Shown piece by piece: positions 5,140 to 13,951 of a DNA stretch of 45,599 nucleotides (position 1 is the first letter of the stretch; every line of letters begins with the position of its first letter). The translations under genes and the position numbers were made by a program. The stretch lies in IMG/VR virus record IMGVR_UViG_3300042557_000299, positions 1 through 45,599 of that record; one strand, written 5' to 3'. Source of the stretch: a virus. A model generated the notes under the pieces. That model was not told the DNA's origin, did no database searches, and was given only the letters and a program-made list of their open reading frames with translations.

Positions 5140-6948
5140 ATGTTTAATAACTTACCAAACTTCTTAAACCTTATTGTAAACCGTAAGATAAAGACTGCGG
5201 CTACAATTGAGGATACAGATCTTATCCCGTTAGGGACAAGAGATCCAAACTTCTTAGGAGGTTATCAGCCTACAGCAATTACATATCAGGAACTAGCTTC
5301 AGCTATTGGTGGTGGTACTGCAGTACAATCTGTAACCGGACTTGATACAGATAATACAGATCCACTAAATCCAGTAGTTCAAATATCTGTTGATGGTACA
5401 ACTGTTACAGGTGACGGTACTCCAGGTAACCCATTAGTTAGTTCTGGTTTACCTTCATGGGTAGAAACAGATGCAACAGACAAAACTATTTGGTGCAACG
5501 GTAATGGTAACATATTTCAAAACTGTGGATTTGGTGAATCAACCTTACAATCAGCTACAGCATCAGGTAATACAGCTTTTGGTACATCGGCATTATCAAG
5601 TACAACAAGTGGTGGAAATAACTCTGCTTTTGGTACTGCTGCGTTGGCTAATAGCACAGGTGGATTAGGATTTGAAAACTCAGCGTTTGGTAGAAGTGCT
5701 TTACAAAACGCTACAAGCGGTTACTCAAATTCAGCATTTGGTAACAGTGCTTTAGAGCAACTAACAACAGGAACATCAAATGTTGCAATAGGTAGTAGTG
5801 CATTATATTTAACCAGTACAGGTACAGGTAATACTGCTATTGGTACTCAAGCAATGAGACAAAATACTACAGGTGGTGGTAATATTGCAATTGGTAAAAA
5901 TAGTTTATACTTAAACACTACTGGAAACAATATAGTTGCTATAGGTTCTACTGCTTTAGAAAGCTTAACTGCAGGAGATGATCATATTGCAATTGGTTCA
6001 AGCGCACTGAGAAATTTATCCGCAGCAGTTGTAAATTTAGCAATTGGTAACTATGCAGGATATAATACAACTACAGGTGGAGCTAATGTATTTATAGGGT
6101 ATAATGCCGGTTATCAAAATACTATTGGTACAGACAATGTTGCTTTAGGAATAAATACAGGTTATTATATAACTACAGGTTCTTATAATACATTTTTAGG
6201 TAACAATGCTGGATATTTTAATCAAACAGGTGAGTACAATACAGGTGTAGGAAAAGATGCTTTAGCACTTAACGGAGCTTCAAATAATACAGCAGTAGGT
6301 TATGCTACTTTAGCTGGAACTACAACCGGAAATGATAATGTTGCATTAGGTTATAGAACACTCAGATTTAATACTACAGGAGCTTATAATGTAGGATTAG
6401 GCGATCAAGCTTTATTGAGTAATACAATTGGTCAATCAAATACTGCAATTGGAAATAATGCAATGCTAAACAATACAACAGGTGGCTGGAATATTGCTAT
6501 AGGACCAAGCTCGTTAACTGCAAATACAACAGGAAGTTATAATATCGCAATAGGTCTTTCAGCTCTAGAATCTACAACCGCAAACTCTAATATTGGTATT
6601 GGCATAGATGCATTAAAAGCAAATACCACAGGTACTGAGAATGTAGCTATTGGTGTTGCCGCATTAACCTCAGCAGTTACCGCTAATGGAAATACAGCAA
6701 TTGGGGCAGCAGCATTACTTACTGCATCTGGTAGTAATAATACTGCCGTAGGAGCAAATACTGTTTCTGGAGCATTTAACGGATCTGTTATACTAGGAAA
6801 TGGTGCAACTGCTACCGCAAATAATCAATTTGTTGTAGGATCAGCAGGTATAAATGCAGGTACAGTAACAAATGCTGCCGCTGCACAATCACATTACTGG
6901 ACAGTTAAGATTAATGGTACTGATTACAAAATTTTATTGTCAACTTAA
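5140..6948 (+). CDS. Long tail fibre with TGNTAIG-type beta repeats
   Basis: 602 aa. Residues 1-70 form an N-terminal anchor (FLNLIVNRKIKTAATIEDTDLIPLG) related to the protein at 3591. From about residue 130 to 560 there are roughly 18-20 repeats of about 23 residues built on (T)TGxxNxAIGxxAL, the YadA/trimeric-autotransporter-head-like left-handed beta repeats often found before receptor-binding tips. The end (SHYWTVKINGTDYKILLST) is a short beta cap; no S74 chaperone domain follows. The repeats are diverged at DNA level, but their number could change by recombination. Most likely an elongated homotrimeric fibre for host binding. Confidence 0.8.
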   Translation: MFNNLPNFLNLIVNRKIKTAATIEDTDLIPLGTRDPNFLGGYQPTAITYQELASAIGGGTAVQSVTGLDTDNTDPLNPVVQISVDGTTVTGDGTPGNPLVSSGLPSWVETDATDKTIWCNGNGNIFQNCGFGESTLQSATASGNTAFGTSALSSTTSGGNNSAFGTAALANSTGGLGFENSAFGRSALQNATSGYSNSAFGNSALEQLTTGTSNVAIGSSALYLTSTGTGNTAIGTQAMRQNTTGGGNIAIGKNSLYLNTTGNNIVAIGSTALESLTAGDDHIAIGSSALRNLSAAVVNLAIGNYAGYNTTTGGANVFIGYNAGYQNTIGTDNVALGINTGYYITTGSYNTFLGNNAGYFNQTGEYNTGVGKDALALNGASNNTAVGYATLAGTTTGNDNVALGYRTLRFNTTGAYNVGLGDQALLSNTIGQSNTAIGNNAMLNNTTGGWNIAIGPSSLTANTTGSYNIAIGLSALESTTANSNIGIGIDALKANTTGTENVAIGVAALTSAVTANGNTAIGAAALLTASGSNNTAVGANTVSGAFNGSVILGNGATATANNQFVVGSAGINAGTVTNAAAAQSHYWTVKINGTDYKILLST

Positions 6949-6967
6949 TTATTAATATATTTACATC

Positions 6968-7186
6968 ATGGAACTTATTTATACACCAGAAGAAGTAGCT
7001 AAATCAGTATCAGCGGCATACGATAGCGTAGGCCTCATTACTGAACTAAAGGCTAAAGGTACACTTACAGAAGAGGAGACTGCAGCACTTGCACGTAATG
7101 AGGAGCACATTCGCATTATGATGGGTAAAGAGTGGTTTGTTGCAGGTCTTACAGATCTACAAGTAACTGAATTACAAGCAATATGA
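6968..7186 (+). CDS. Small helical protein following the long fibre gene
   Basis: 72 aa, entirely helical in appearance: YTPEEVAKSVSAAYDSVGLI, then LTEEETAALARNEEHIRIMMGKEWFVAGLTDLQ. The ARNxEHIxIMxxKxWF segment resembles short proteins, or fibre C-termini, that follow tail-fibre genes in aquatic phages. It overlaps the next gene by ATGA. An adaptor or assembly role for the preceding fibre is inferred from position only. Confidence 0.65.
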   Translation: MELIYTPEEVAKSVSAAYDSVGLITELKAKGTLTEEETAALARNEEHIRIMMGKEWFVAGLTDLQVTELQAI

Positions 7187-7335
7187 GTCTAGAACAAGCA
7201 AGACAAATCCTTGAAGCAGCAATAAATCAAGGTATGTTAAAAGGAGTATACTCACTGCAAGATACAGCACAGATTCTCCAAGCATTACAAACTCTCTACT
7301 CTCTAGAGGAACCAAAACAAGAAGCCGCAGAATAA
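7183..7335 (+). CDS. 50-aa helical protein
   Basis: 50 aa: LEQARQILEAAINQGMLKGVYSL then QDTAQILQALQTLYSLEEP, two amphipathic helices in the pattern (Q/E)AxQIL...A...G(V/M)YxLxDxxxILxAL. It starts inside the stop of the preceding gene (ATGA at 7183-7186), and its stop codon lies in the loop of the following terminator. Short proteins with this pattern occur beside fibre genes in Bacteroidota phages. No function is known. Confidence 0.6.
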   Translation: MSLEQARQILEAAINQGMLKGVYSLQDTAQILQALQTLYSLEEPKQEAAE

Positions 7336-7346
7336 GCGGCTTTTTT
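7322..7346 (+). terminator. Intrinsic terminator
   Basis: AAGCCGC (7322-7328) pairs with GCGGCTT (7336-7342), followed by T6. The stop codon (7333-7335) lies in the loop. It ends the first fibre transcription unit. Confidence 0.85.
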
Positions 7347-7375
7347 GTTTATTACTTGGATAACTGAAAAAAATT

Positions 7376-7390
7376 CAGTATATTATACTG
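7376..7390 (+). promoter_or_regulatory. TATATTATA-class promoter motif with inverted repeat
   Basis: CAGTATATTATACTG contains TATATTATA (7379-7387) and is an inverted repeat (CAGTATA/TATACTG around one T). It follows the terminator at 7346 and precedes the ATG at 7408. The symmetry would suit a dimeric binding protein. Confidence 0.5.
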
Positions 7391-7407
7391 TATAATATAT
7401 TTTTATC

Positions 7408-8106
7408 ATGTCAATAGGAAATTTAAAAGACTCAGGAAACCAAGGTAATAACTTCCCATGGCAGTTGAAAATGCTGCTTGGTCAACAATGTGCATGTGAT
7501 GAGCTATCAGCAATTAACGCTAACACTGATCAGGTAGAATTCCTTCTATCTGCTATACTTACTGCATTGCAAGACGGTACAGAGTATGAAGCTAAGTTTG
7601 TAATAGATACATGTGATTCAGATAAAATTTATCTTGAAGTAAGAATATGGGATCCAACTCCAGCACCTGGATCATGGGGACCTATTACTTATTATCTTCC
7701 AGGTAGTTCAACACCAGTTACACCAGTAGGAGAAGGAACTCCAGGATGTCTACAGTATACAGATCCTACAGGAGTATTAGGACAAATTCTTGCAGAATTG
7801 CAATTACAAACTCCTCTCCTTACAACTATCGATTCAAATGTTGCTCAGTTAGTAACTAATACTACATCTGCAAATAGAACTCCAAACTTAATAAGACCTT
7901 CAGGAATATTTGGTAATACACCAGTAGGTACATATTCAGTATCTTTTGCAAGTGTAGGAACTGCTAACGCAACGGTAGGTGGTATGATACTTAAGCCAGG
8001 AGAAACAGTAAATTTTGATGGTGGAGCTATGAATAATACACTAGGTGTTATTGCATATGATACTACTCTAGCAGGAGCAGAGTTAATCATTACATATTTG
8101 ATATAA
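7408..8106 (+). CDS. Virion/fibre structural protein
   Basis: 232 aa. It opens SIGNLKDSGNQGNNFPWQLKML, a start I associate with structural proteins of Bacteroidota phages. A helical segment with a Cys pair (CACDE) follows, then a Pro/Gly-rich middle. The C-terminal 70 residues form a beta domain ending PGETVNFDGGAMNNTLGVIAYDTT, typical of capsid- or fibre-associated beta-sandwiches. Its stop TAA overlaps the next start (TAATG), so it is co-translated with the protein at 8106. Probably a connector or base of the fibre apparatus. Confidence 0.6.
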   Translation: MSIGNLKDSGNQGNNFPWQLKMLLGQQCACDELSAINANTDQVEFLLSAILTALQDGTEYEAKFVIDTCDSDKIYLEVRIWDPTPAPGSWGPITYYLPGSSTPVTPVGEGTPGCLQYTDPTGVLGQILAELQLQTPLLTTIDSNVAQLVTNTTSANRTPNLIRPSGIFGNTPVGTYSVSFASVGTANATVGGMILKPGETVNFDGGAMNNTLGVIAYDTTLAGAELIITYLI

Positions 8107-9356
8107 TGAGTACTATAATATCTACTCCTAGTAATTCTAATCAATCAATATTGGTTAATGATCCAATGTTGGGAGATGCATTTGGTAGGTTGCGTGTATC
8201 AAACCCTTTAACGCTATTTGATTCATCCCATAGATACAAAGATAATGGTCTATGGGCTACTTCAACAGCAAGTGGAGGAGCAGCAGTATTTAGTGCAAAT
8301 GAAGGGTTAGTAAATCTAAATGTAGATACTACAAGTGGATCACAAGTTCTAAGAGAGACATTTAAAGTAATGTCATATCAACCAGGTAAATCATTGCTAG
8401 TACTAAATACATTTGTAATGGCTCCTGCTCAAACTAATCTAAGACAGAGAGTAGGATACTTTGGTACACAGAATGGAATATACATTCAGTTAAACAATAG
8501 TACTTTAAGCTTTGTAGAAAGAAGTTTAGTTACAGGTGTAGTTACAGAATCAGTAGTTAATCAAGCTTCTTGGAATGCTGATACCTTAGATGGTAATGGT
8601 CCATCAGGAATAACTTTAGATATAACTAAGGCTCAGATATTATTCATGGATATTGAGTGGTTAGGAGAAGGTACTGTAAGATTAGGGTTTGTTATTGATG
8701 GTAACTTCATTGTATGCCATAGATTTAATCATGCTAACTTAATTGCCTCTACTTATATTACTACAGCTTCATTACCATTAAGATATGAGATAACTAATAC
8801 AGGAGTAACAGCTAGTGCTAGTACATTAAAACAAGTTTGTTCTAGTGCAATATCTGAAGGTGGTTATGAACTTAGAGGAGCTCAACAAGCAGTTGGAACA
8901 TCTATTACTGCTCCAAGAACATTTGCTGTAGCAGGAACGTATTATCCAATGGTAGGAATTAGACTTAAAACTACTGCATTAGATGCTATAATTATAACTA
9001 CAGCGGTATCTATATTAGGATTAGGTAATGGTAAAAACTATGCATGGAGAATTGTGCAATCTGCTATAACAACAGGAGGATCTTGGGTTTCAGCAGGAGT
9101 AGATTCATCTGTAGAATATAACCTTACAGGAACGTCTGTTTCAGGAGGTAGAGTATTAGCGCAAGGATATGTAAATTCATCTAATCAAGGTTCTCCAAGT
9201 ATCAATATATTAAAAGAAGCAATATTTGCTAGTCAGTTAGAAAGAAATACTTTTACAAGTACACCTCTTGAATTGGTTATTGAAATGGCTATTGATGCTA
9301 CAGGAGGAACTTTAGGAGCATACGTTTCATTAGATTGGGAAGAAGTAAGTAGATAA
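8106..9356 (+). CDS. Conserved virion protein, DAFGRLRVSxPxTLFDSSHRYxDN type
   Basis: 416 aa. Near residue 25 it carries GDAFGRLRVSNPLTLFDSSH, a signature I know from structural proteins of marine and freshwater phages. The rest looks like a jelly-roll or lectin-like beta-sandwich (strand-rich; VGYFGTQNGIYIQLNNSTLSF, VRLGFVIDGNFIVCHRFNHAN) followed by a second beta domain with YYPMVGIRLK and a final LEWE-type strand. No enzymatic motif was noticed. Position and fold point to a capsid fibre or receptor-binding protein. Confidence 0.75.
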   Translation: MSTIISTPSNSNQSILVNDPMLGDAFGRLRVSNPLTLFDSSHRYKDNGLWATSTASGGAAVFSANEGLVNLNVDTTSGSQVLRETFKVMSYQPGKSLLVLNTFVMAPAQTNLRQRVGYFGTQNGIYIQLNNSTLSFVERSLVTGVVTESVVNQASWNADTLDGNGPSGITLDITKAQILFMDIEWLGEGTVRLGFVIDGNFIVCHRFNHANLIASTYITTASLPLRYEITNTGVTASASTLKQVCSSAISEGGYELRGAQQAVGTSITAPRTFAVAGTYYPMVGIRLKTTALDAIIITTAVSILGLGNGKNYAWRIVQSAITTGGSWVSAGVDSSVEYNLTGTSVSGGRVLAQGYVNSSNQGSPSINILKEAIFASQLERNTFTSTPLELVIEMAIDATGGTLGAYVSLDWEEVSR

Positions 9357-9367
9357 AACATAATAAG

Positions 9368-11128
9368 ATGAGTACAGACATTAATTTAAATAAGAACATC
9401 TACAATTCAGATGGCACTGTTAACTCAAACAGAACTGTTGACTTAGATGGAAATACTGTAAATTTTGACAACGGTAGTGTAGGTATAAATGTTACTCCTT
9501 CAGTACCATTACACGTTATGGGTACTGCTATCCCATCTACTAATGAAAATCTTGCATATTTTCAAGTTACTGATGGAGCAGGAGCTTATTTTGCAATACA
9601 AAATGGATCAACTGCAGATGGGAGTTTTCAGCCTAAAATATTTGGTAGACAAGCTTCATCATCCAATGCAACTGCTGTAACTTACGCAGGTGTAATTGAT
9701 TCAACGCAAGATTCAGGAACAACACCTGTAGTTGGTTTTCAAGCTCATTTGCATACACTTGCTCCTATTGTAACAAGACCTTTATTTCAATTTAGAAACT
9801 GGGCAACCAACATAATGACTATCCTCGCTAACGGAAACGTTGGTATAGGAACAACTACTCCAACAGAGGCGTTAGAAGTTAGTGGTAAGACAAAGACTAC
9901 TACTTTCCAATTAACTACAACACCTACAGCAGGATATGTCTTGACATCAGATGCTAGTGGTAATGGTACATGGGCTTCTCCTTCATCTTCATCAGGAAGA
10001 TTTGGTGTTGCAGATTCAACAGGTACATATACTTATTACACTACTTTGTCAGCTGCAATAACAGCCGCAGTATCTGGTCAATGTGTAGAATTCTTTACTG
10101 ACTATACAGAAACAGGAAATGTTCCAATCAACTTAAAAGATAATGTAAACATTAATGGTAATGGTCATACATACACTTGTACATATTCAGCAGGTGCAAT
10201 ATCATTATTTGTTAATACAGTAGGAACGCAAACCATTTCTAATTTAAACATTGTAGGTACAGGGATGAACTCTTCATCTACAGGTTTTTATATCAATTTT
10301 ACCGCACAAAGAACCTATTTTAATGGTGTAGTTATTAGAATGGATAATGGTTATGGATCTTATACATTCGGAGGTGGTATTGTCGAGGGTCTTATTGTAA
10401 ATGTAACAGGGACTACAAGAGGTTTGGGACTTTTAGGTGGTAAATATATTAATTGTACTGCATATAGTACAAATGGTGAAGCAATATACTGTGCTTCAGC
10501 AAATGGAACTATAGAAAACTGTAGAGGTGAATCAACAGGAAATGTTGGTATTTATGGTGGGGGTATTTACAATTCATATGGTAGAGGTTTAGGAGCAGGT
10601 ATTTGGTTACAAGGTGGAGGCGGTGCATACAATTGTACAGGTGTTTCATCTTCAGGATATGGAATATATATTACAGGAGGTAGTGCAGTACATCATAATT
10701 TAACTGGAATTTCTACCGCATCATGGGGTATTAGAGTATTTGCTCCAGGAATTAAAATAAATGGATTCATGGCATATTCAACAGCAGGTTATGCTTTTGT
10801 AGGATTTGATGATACATATGCAGTTAATGGCTATGCTGAATCTACAGCAGCATCATCAGGATATGGTGGTGGACAAAATATGAATACTTATTTTCTATCT
10901 AGTTGGAACAATGCATCAGGTCATGCATTTACCATAACTGCTGCTTGTCAATTTGTAGAATGTGTAATGGAAACAACTAGTACATCTGCTAATGCAATTT
11001 ATTGCGCATCCCCTGTTACTATTAAATATACAGGTTGTAAATTTAAAACATCAACAACACCAGTAAATGCAAATGTATCTCAAGGTATGATTAACACAGA
11101 AGATGCATATGGTAACGTTAAACTTTAA
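9368..11128 (+). CDS. Tail fibre with right-handed beta-helix (pectate-lyase-like) domain
   Basis: 586 aa. Residues 1-70 are an N-terminal attachment region. Residues 155-200 hold a GNVGIGTTTPTEALEVSGK linker and TPTAGYVLTSDASGNGTWAS, both common in phage and bacterial fibre proteins. From about 210 to 560 there is a parallel beta-helix with NINGNGHTYT and many short G-x-x-x-N-C/G turns, as in tailspike depolymerases. Glycan binding or cleavage is plausible, but no catalytic set can be assigned by eye. Asn/Gly/Thr-rich throughout and probably trimeric. Confidence 0.7.
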   Translation: MSTDINLNKNIYNSDGTVNSNRTVDLDGNTVNFDNGSVGINVTPSVPLHVMGTAIPSTNENLAYFQVTDGAGAYFAIQNGSTADGSFQPKIFGRQASSSNATAVTYAGVIDSTQDSGTTPVVGFQAHLHTLAPIVTRPLFQFRNWATNIMTILANGNVGIGTTTPTEALEVSGKTKTTTFQLTTTPTAGYVLTSDASGNGTWASPSSSSGRFGVADSTGTYTYYTTLSAAITAAVSGQCVEFFTDYTETGNVPINLKDNVNINGNGHTYTCTYSAGAISLFVNTVGTQTISNLNIVGTGMNSSSTGFYINFTAQRTYFNGVVIRMDNGYGSYTFGGGIVEGLIVNVTGTTRGLGLLGGKYINCTAYSTNGEAIYCASANGTIENCRGESTGNVGIYGGGIYNSYGRGLGAGIWLQGGGGAYNCTGVSSSGYGIYITGGSAVHHNLTGISTASWGIRVFAPGIKINGFMAYSTAGYAFVGFDDTYAVNGYAESTAASSGYGGGQNMNTYFLSSWNNASGHAFTITAACQFVECVMETTSTSANAIYCASPVTIKYTGCKFKTSTTPVNANVSQGMINTEDAYGNVKL

Positions 11129-11138
11129 AATATAAACA

Positions 11139-11327
11139 ATGGATAATCTACAACAAATAGTAGTTCAAGAAACTACAGCTCCTTACAAAAGAGCATTAGC
11201 ACAATATGGTACAGGATTTATTCCTGAGACTCAAGTTGAAGTAATCTATGATGATCTATCTGCGTCAGAAAAAGTAGTATATGATGCATTCGTAGATATG
11301 ATTAAAACAAAACAAGCAGCACAATAA
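11139..11327 (+). CDS. Small protein following the beta-helix fibre gene
   Basis: 62 aa: a short N-terminal helix, a strand with TQVEVIYDDLSASEKVVYD and a C-terminal helix ending KTKQAAQ. No family is recognised. It lies between two fibre genes, with 10 bases before it and 3 after it, the same position as the proteins at 6968 and 12275. It may be a fibre-specific adaptor or chaperone, inferred only from this recurring position. Confidence 0.6.
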   Translation: MDNLQQIVVQETTAPYKRALAQYGTGFIPETQVEVIYDDLSASEKVVYDAFVDMIKTKQAAQ

Positions 11328-11330
11328 GAC

Positions 11331-12272
11331 ATGGCAGCAACGGCAATAAATCTTGGTTACATACCTGAAAAAGGTATTAACTATACTTACATAACGGATA
11401 GCTCAGCAGACTGGGCTTCTGTACCTAACAGTACTTACTTTTATGATAAGACGGATAAATTGCCGCATTATAAAGATAGTACTGGTACTGTACTTGAAAT
11501 ATTTGCAGGTGCAGGCTGGAGTGAAGATGTTTTAGACTTAATGTATCTAAAATCTTCAGAGATATTTAGAGGTTTTACTTTTAATAACAACTCTACAACT
11601 GTACAAACAGATGGTGGATTAACGGCTTCAGCTAGTGCTTCTACATTAGCTCAATCAGTTGCATCTACTAATTTTGTATCAAAACAAATAAGACTTAGAT
11701 ACTATGCAAGTGTAGTGTCAGCGGGTAGATATACAGGATTAAGAGGATCTGCATTACTATGGTATATTCATGGTGGATTTAGATTTGTATGTGATTTTAA
11801 TATTTCAGATACAGCTTATTCTGCAGGATGCCAACAGTTTTATGGATTAGCAGGTCAAACTACTGACTTAGCATATGGTACTGTATCAGGTACTTTAGTA
11901 AGTACATTGACTAATATAGTAGGTGTTGGAAGTGAAACTGGTGATACTAACCTACAAGTTTTCTACAATGATGCTACAGGTACTGCCAGTAAAATAAATT
12001 TAGGAGCTAGTTTCCCTGCTAATAGAGATGCTTCTAATGCTATGACAACTGTATATAGTGTAACATTAGTTAATGAACCTGCATCTACAAGTGTTACTTA
12101 TAGAGTAGTTAATAATGAAACGGGTGCTGTTGCGAGTGGTACAATATCAACTGACCTTCCTGCAACAACGCAAGGTTTAAATTTATTTGCTAGTAGATGT
12201 ATGTCTACAACGTCTGTAACTAACACAGGACAATTTGACTTAATGAAATTAGGAGTATACTCACAGCTATAA
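11331..12272 (+). CDS. Receptor-binding or fibre protein with a lectin-like beta-sandwich
   Basis: 313 aa. Residues 1-75 give a linker domain (INYTYITDSSADWASVPNSTYFYD, DKLPHYKDSTGTVLEIF) typical of Bacteroidota phage fibres. Residues 80-313 form a compact beta-rich domain with FVSKQIRLRYYASVVSAGRY, GFRFVCDFNISD and FASRCMS, ending TGQFDLMKLGVYSQL. It looks like a concanavalin-like or carbohydrate-binding sandwich, which would make this the distal receptor-binding tip. Assignment rests on general resemblance. Confidence 0.65.
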   Translation: MAATAINLGYIPEKGINYTYITDSSADWASVPNSTYFYDKTDKLPHYKDSTGTVLEIFAGAGWSEDVLDLMYLKSSEIFRGFTFNNNSTTVQTDGGLTASASASTLAQSVASTNFVSKQIRLRYYASVVSAGRYTGLRGSALLWYIHGGFRFVCDFNISDTAYSAGCQQFYGLAGQTTDLAYGTVSGTLVSTLTNIVGVGSETGDTNLQVFYNDATGTASKINLGASFPANRDASNAMTTVYSVTLVNEPASTSVTYRVVNNETGAVASGTISTDLPATTQGLNLFASRCMSTTSVTNTGQFDLMKLGVYSQL

Positions 12273-12274
12273 TT

Positions 12275-12517
12275 ATGGAACAGTTTATTTTAGTATCATC
12301 AATGATTGTTGAGTCTGATGGTGAAGCAAATGTATGTTTAAAGCCTGCAAGTGCTTTAATTGCAAATTATATTGCTACTTACAAAACGTTTATTGATGAA
12401 GCAACAGCAATAGCAGAAACACCTGATTTAATTATAGAAATGACACCATTATTATTTGCTCAATTTCAAGCAATGGATAATGTACCGCAATCAATTAGAG
12501 ATCAATATACATTATAA
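12275..12517 (+). CDS. Small acidic protein following a fibre gene
   Basis: 80 aa, acidic, with one cysteine. A beta-like N-terminus (FILVSSMIVESDGEANVCLK) precedes a helical body (IANYIATYKTFIDEATAIAE) and tail. No known family. It starts 2 bases after the stop of the receptor-binding gene and ends 2 bases before the holin-like gene, so it is the last gene of the fibre array. An assembly or adaptor role is guessed from location. Confidence 0.6.
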   Translation: MEQFILVSSMIVESDGEANVCLKPASALIANYIATYKTFIDEATAIAETPDLIIEMTPLLFAQFQAMDNVPQSIRDQYTL

Positions 12518-12519
12518 TT

Positions 12520-12744
12520 ATGAAAACACTTAAAGACAGATGGAGTGCTAAGACTCCTTCATTTTGGAAGAAAGTACAACGTGTAGGAATTGTAGCTGGT
12601 GCATTGGGTGCAGCTATTATTGCAGCTCCTATAGCACTACCAGCAGCTTTAATTACAGCTAGTGGATACTTAGTAGCTGTAGGAGGAGTAACAGCGGCTT
12701 TGTCTCAACTTACAGTAGAAGACAAAAAAGAACTAGAAGATTAG
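12520..12744 (+). CDS. Holin-like membrane protein
   Basis: 74 aa. A positively charged N-terminus (MKTLKDRWSAKTPSFWKKVQR) is followed by two closely spaced hydrophobic segments (about residues 24-42 and 46-62, rich in Ala, Ile and Gly with a central PIALPAA turn) and an acidic end (VEDKKELED). Length and topology fit a two-helix holin that permeabilises the inner membrane at lysis. It is the first of three adjacent genes with a spanin-like protein and an endolysin, which strongly supports the role. Confidence 0.65.
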   Translation: MKTLKDRWSAKTPSFWKKVQRVGIVAGALGAAIIAAPIALPAALITASGYLVAVGGVTAALSQLTVEDKKELED

Positions 12745-12750
12745 GATAAG

Positions 12751-12787
12751 TACGTATTTTTACTTATATTATACTTATAATATTTGT
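12751..12787 (+). promoter_or_regulatory. TATATTATA-class promoter motif within the lysis cassette
   Basis: TTATATTATACTTATAA (core TATATTATA at 12765-12773) lies between the holin-like and spanin-like genes, with an ATAAGTA...TACTTAT inverted repeat around it. It could give the last two lysis genes separate late timing. Confidence 0.45.
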
Positions 12788-12792
12788 AACTC

Positions 12793-13095
12793 ATGGAATT
12801 AACAATAACTCTTTTTGCTGCAGGTACAATACTTGCACTTATTGGTTTCTTCTTAAGAACTGCATATAATAATATTACAACAGATCTTAAGGAGCTGAAA
12901 GAATCAAGCCATCATCATATTGAGGAGCAAGGTAAGCTCAAAGGAAAGATTGAGTTATTGGAACAAGAGCATAGATTGAAATATCAGCTTATCCAAGAAA
13001 CAACTCAACAAGAGATTAAAACCATGGCTAGTAAAATAGGTGACCTATCTGATATGGTAGGTGAACTAGTCAAGGTTCAATTGAAAGGAAAATAG
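12793..13095 (+). CDS. Spanin-like or lysis-accessory membrane protein
   Basis: 100 aa. A single N-terminal transmembrane helix ([18 protein letters not shown], residues 4-21) is followed by a long polar coiled coil ([10 protein letters not shown]..., [14 protein letters not shown], about residues 28-95). This is the layout of an inner-membrane spanin (Rz-like) and also of some phage accessory lysis proteins. No outer-membrane partner lipoprotein is embedded nearby; the only mini-lipoprotein is at 1891. It sits between holin and endolysin and stops one base before the endolysin start. Confidence 0.55.
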   Translation: MELTITLFAAGTILALIGFFLRTAYNNITTDLKELKESSHHHIEEQGKLKGKIELLEQEHRLKYQLIQETTQQEIKTMASKIGDLSDMVGELVKVQLKGK

Positions 13096-13096
13096 T

Positions 13097-13564
13097 ATGT
13101 TAACTACAGCACAAGCAACAGCTAAATACGGTAAGCCAACAGAAACAGGGGCAGCGTATTTAACTACAATAATTTGTCCTTATCCATTGCGTATAGCATG
13201 GGATACTGATACTACAACAAGTAGAGTAAGATGTCATAAAGATATAGCAGATAATCTTCTTGCTGTATTCAATGATATTCTTTCTCATTATGGTTCTGCT
13301 AGAATAAAAGAACTTGGTATTGATTTATACGGAGGATGTTTTAACTACCGCAAAATGCGTGGAGGAACTTCCTGGAGTAAACATGCATGGGGTATTGCAA
13401 TAGATCTTGATCCTGCTAGAAATACCCTAAAAGAAACAAAACGTACTGCACGTTTTGCTAGACCGGAATACAAGCCAATGATAGATATTTTCTACAAACA
13501 TGGATTTATTTCTTTAGGACGTGAGAAGGATATGGATTATATGCACTTTGAAATAAAAGAATAG
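13097..13564 (+). CDS. Endolysin, M15-family L,D/D,D-peptidase
   Basis: 155 aa. Residues 94-103 read [10 protein letters not shown], the SxHxxGxAxD zinc site of the VanY/M15 peptidases, and residues 148-152 read YMHFE, supplying the last His ligand (His150). His96, Asp103 and His150 are the predicted zinc ligands. RKMRGG upstream (85-90) is the usual substrate-loop arginine region. It should cut peptide stems of peptidoglycan at lysis. There is no signal peptide, so release depends on the holin upstream. The length is normal for a single-domain phage endolysin. Confidence 0.88.
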   Translation: MLTTAQATAKYGKPTETGAAYLTTIICPYPLRIAWDTDTTTSRVRCHKDIADNLLAVFNDILSHYGSARIKELGIDLYGGCFNYRKMRGGTSWSKHAWGIAIDLDPARNTLKETKRTARFARPEYKPMIDIFYKHGFISLGREKDMDYMHFEIKE

Positions 13565-13565
13565 T

Positions 13566-13724
13566 ATGAAGTTTAGAAACAGTTGGACAGTAAAAAACAA
13601 ACTTTGGGATAAGTTTGCTATTAGACTTAGACTAGGTGCAATTGATTTCTTAATTATAGAAGCAGACATATCAAGAGAGTTCTATATGTTTACTCTTCTA
13701 AACTTTACAATTAAAAACCGGTAA
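13566..13724 (+). CDS. 52-aa protein of unknown function
   Basis: 52 aa: MKFRNSWTVKNKLWDKFAIR, then LRLGAIDFLIIEADISREF and a short hydrophobic helix. It begins 1 base after the endolysin stop and ends 2 bases before the next start, so it belongs to the lysis transcript. The aromatic and basic N-terminus could associate with a membrane or be a folding core; neither is demonstrable. Confidence 0.5.
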   Translation: MKFRNSWTVKNKLWDKFAIRLRLGAIDFLIIEADISREFYMFTLLNFTIKNR

Positions 13725-13726
13725 CC

Positions 13727-13933
13727 ATGAAGAATACAAGAAAACCATATGCTATGGGTGGAGCTACAGATGCTCTATCTGTTGCACCTACAGCAAACTA
13801 TTCAGGACAAACTTTTATTCAAGACATGTCTGAAGCATGGCCTGGTAGAAGAGGAGCATCTAAAAAAGCTAATAAATACAATAAAAGAAATATTAATTGC
13901 AGAGGTAATAAATGCTATAAACCAAATCGTTAA
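13727..13933 (+). CDS. Small basic protein, lysis-module end
   Basis: 68 aa. KPYAMGGATDALSVAPTANY, a Gly/Ala/Ser-rich middle, and a basic C-terminus with a Cys pair (NCRGNKCYKPNR). An overlapping reading in another frame (13749-13967) is less gene-like and would run into the terminator. The composition recalls the basic, possibly packaged proteins at 26780-30166. It is the last gene before a strong terminator. Confidence 0.5.
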   Translation: MKNTRKPYAMGGATDALSVAPTANYSGQTFIQDMSEAWPGRRGASKKANKYNKRNINCRGNKCYKPNR

Positions 13934-13951
13934 CCACTCTACTAACGCTTT

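Noticed and set aside
9368-11128. Firm call of an enzymatic depolymerase
   Set aside because: The beta-helix is convincing but no catalytic residues can be assigned by eye, so it is listed only as a fibre.
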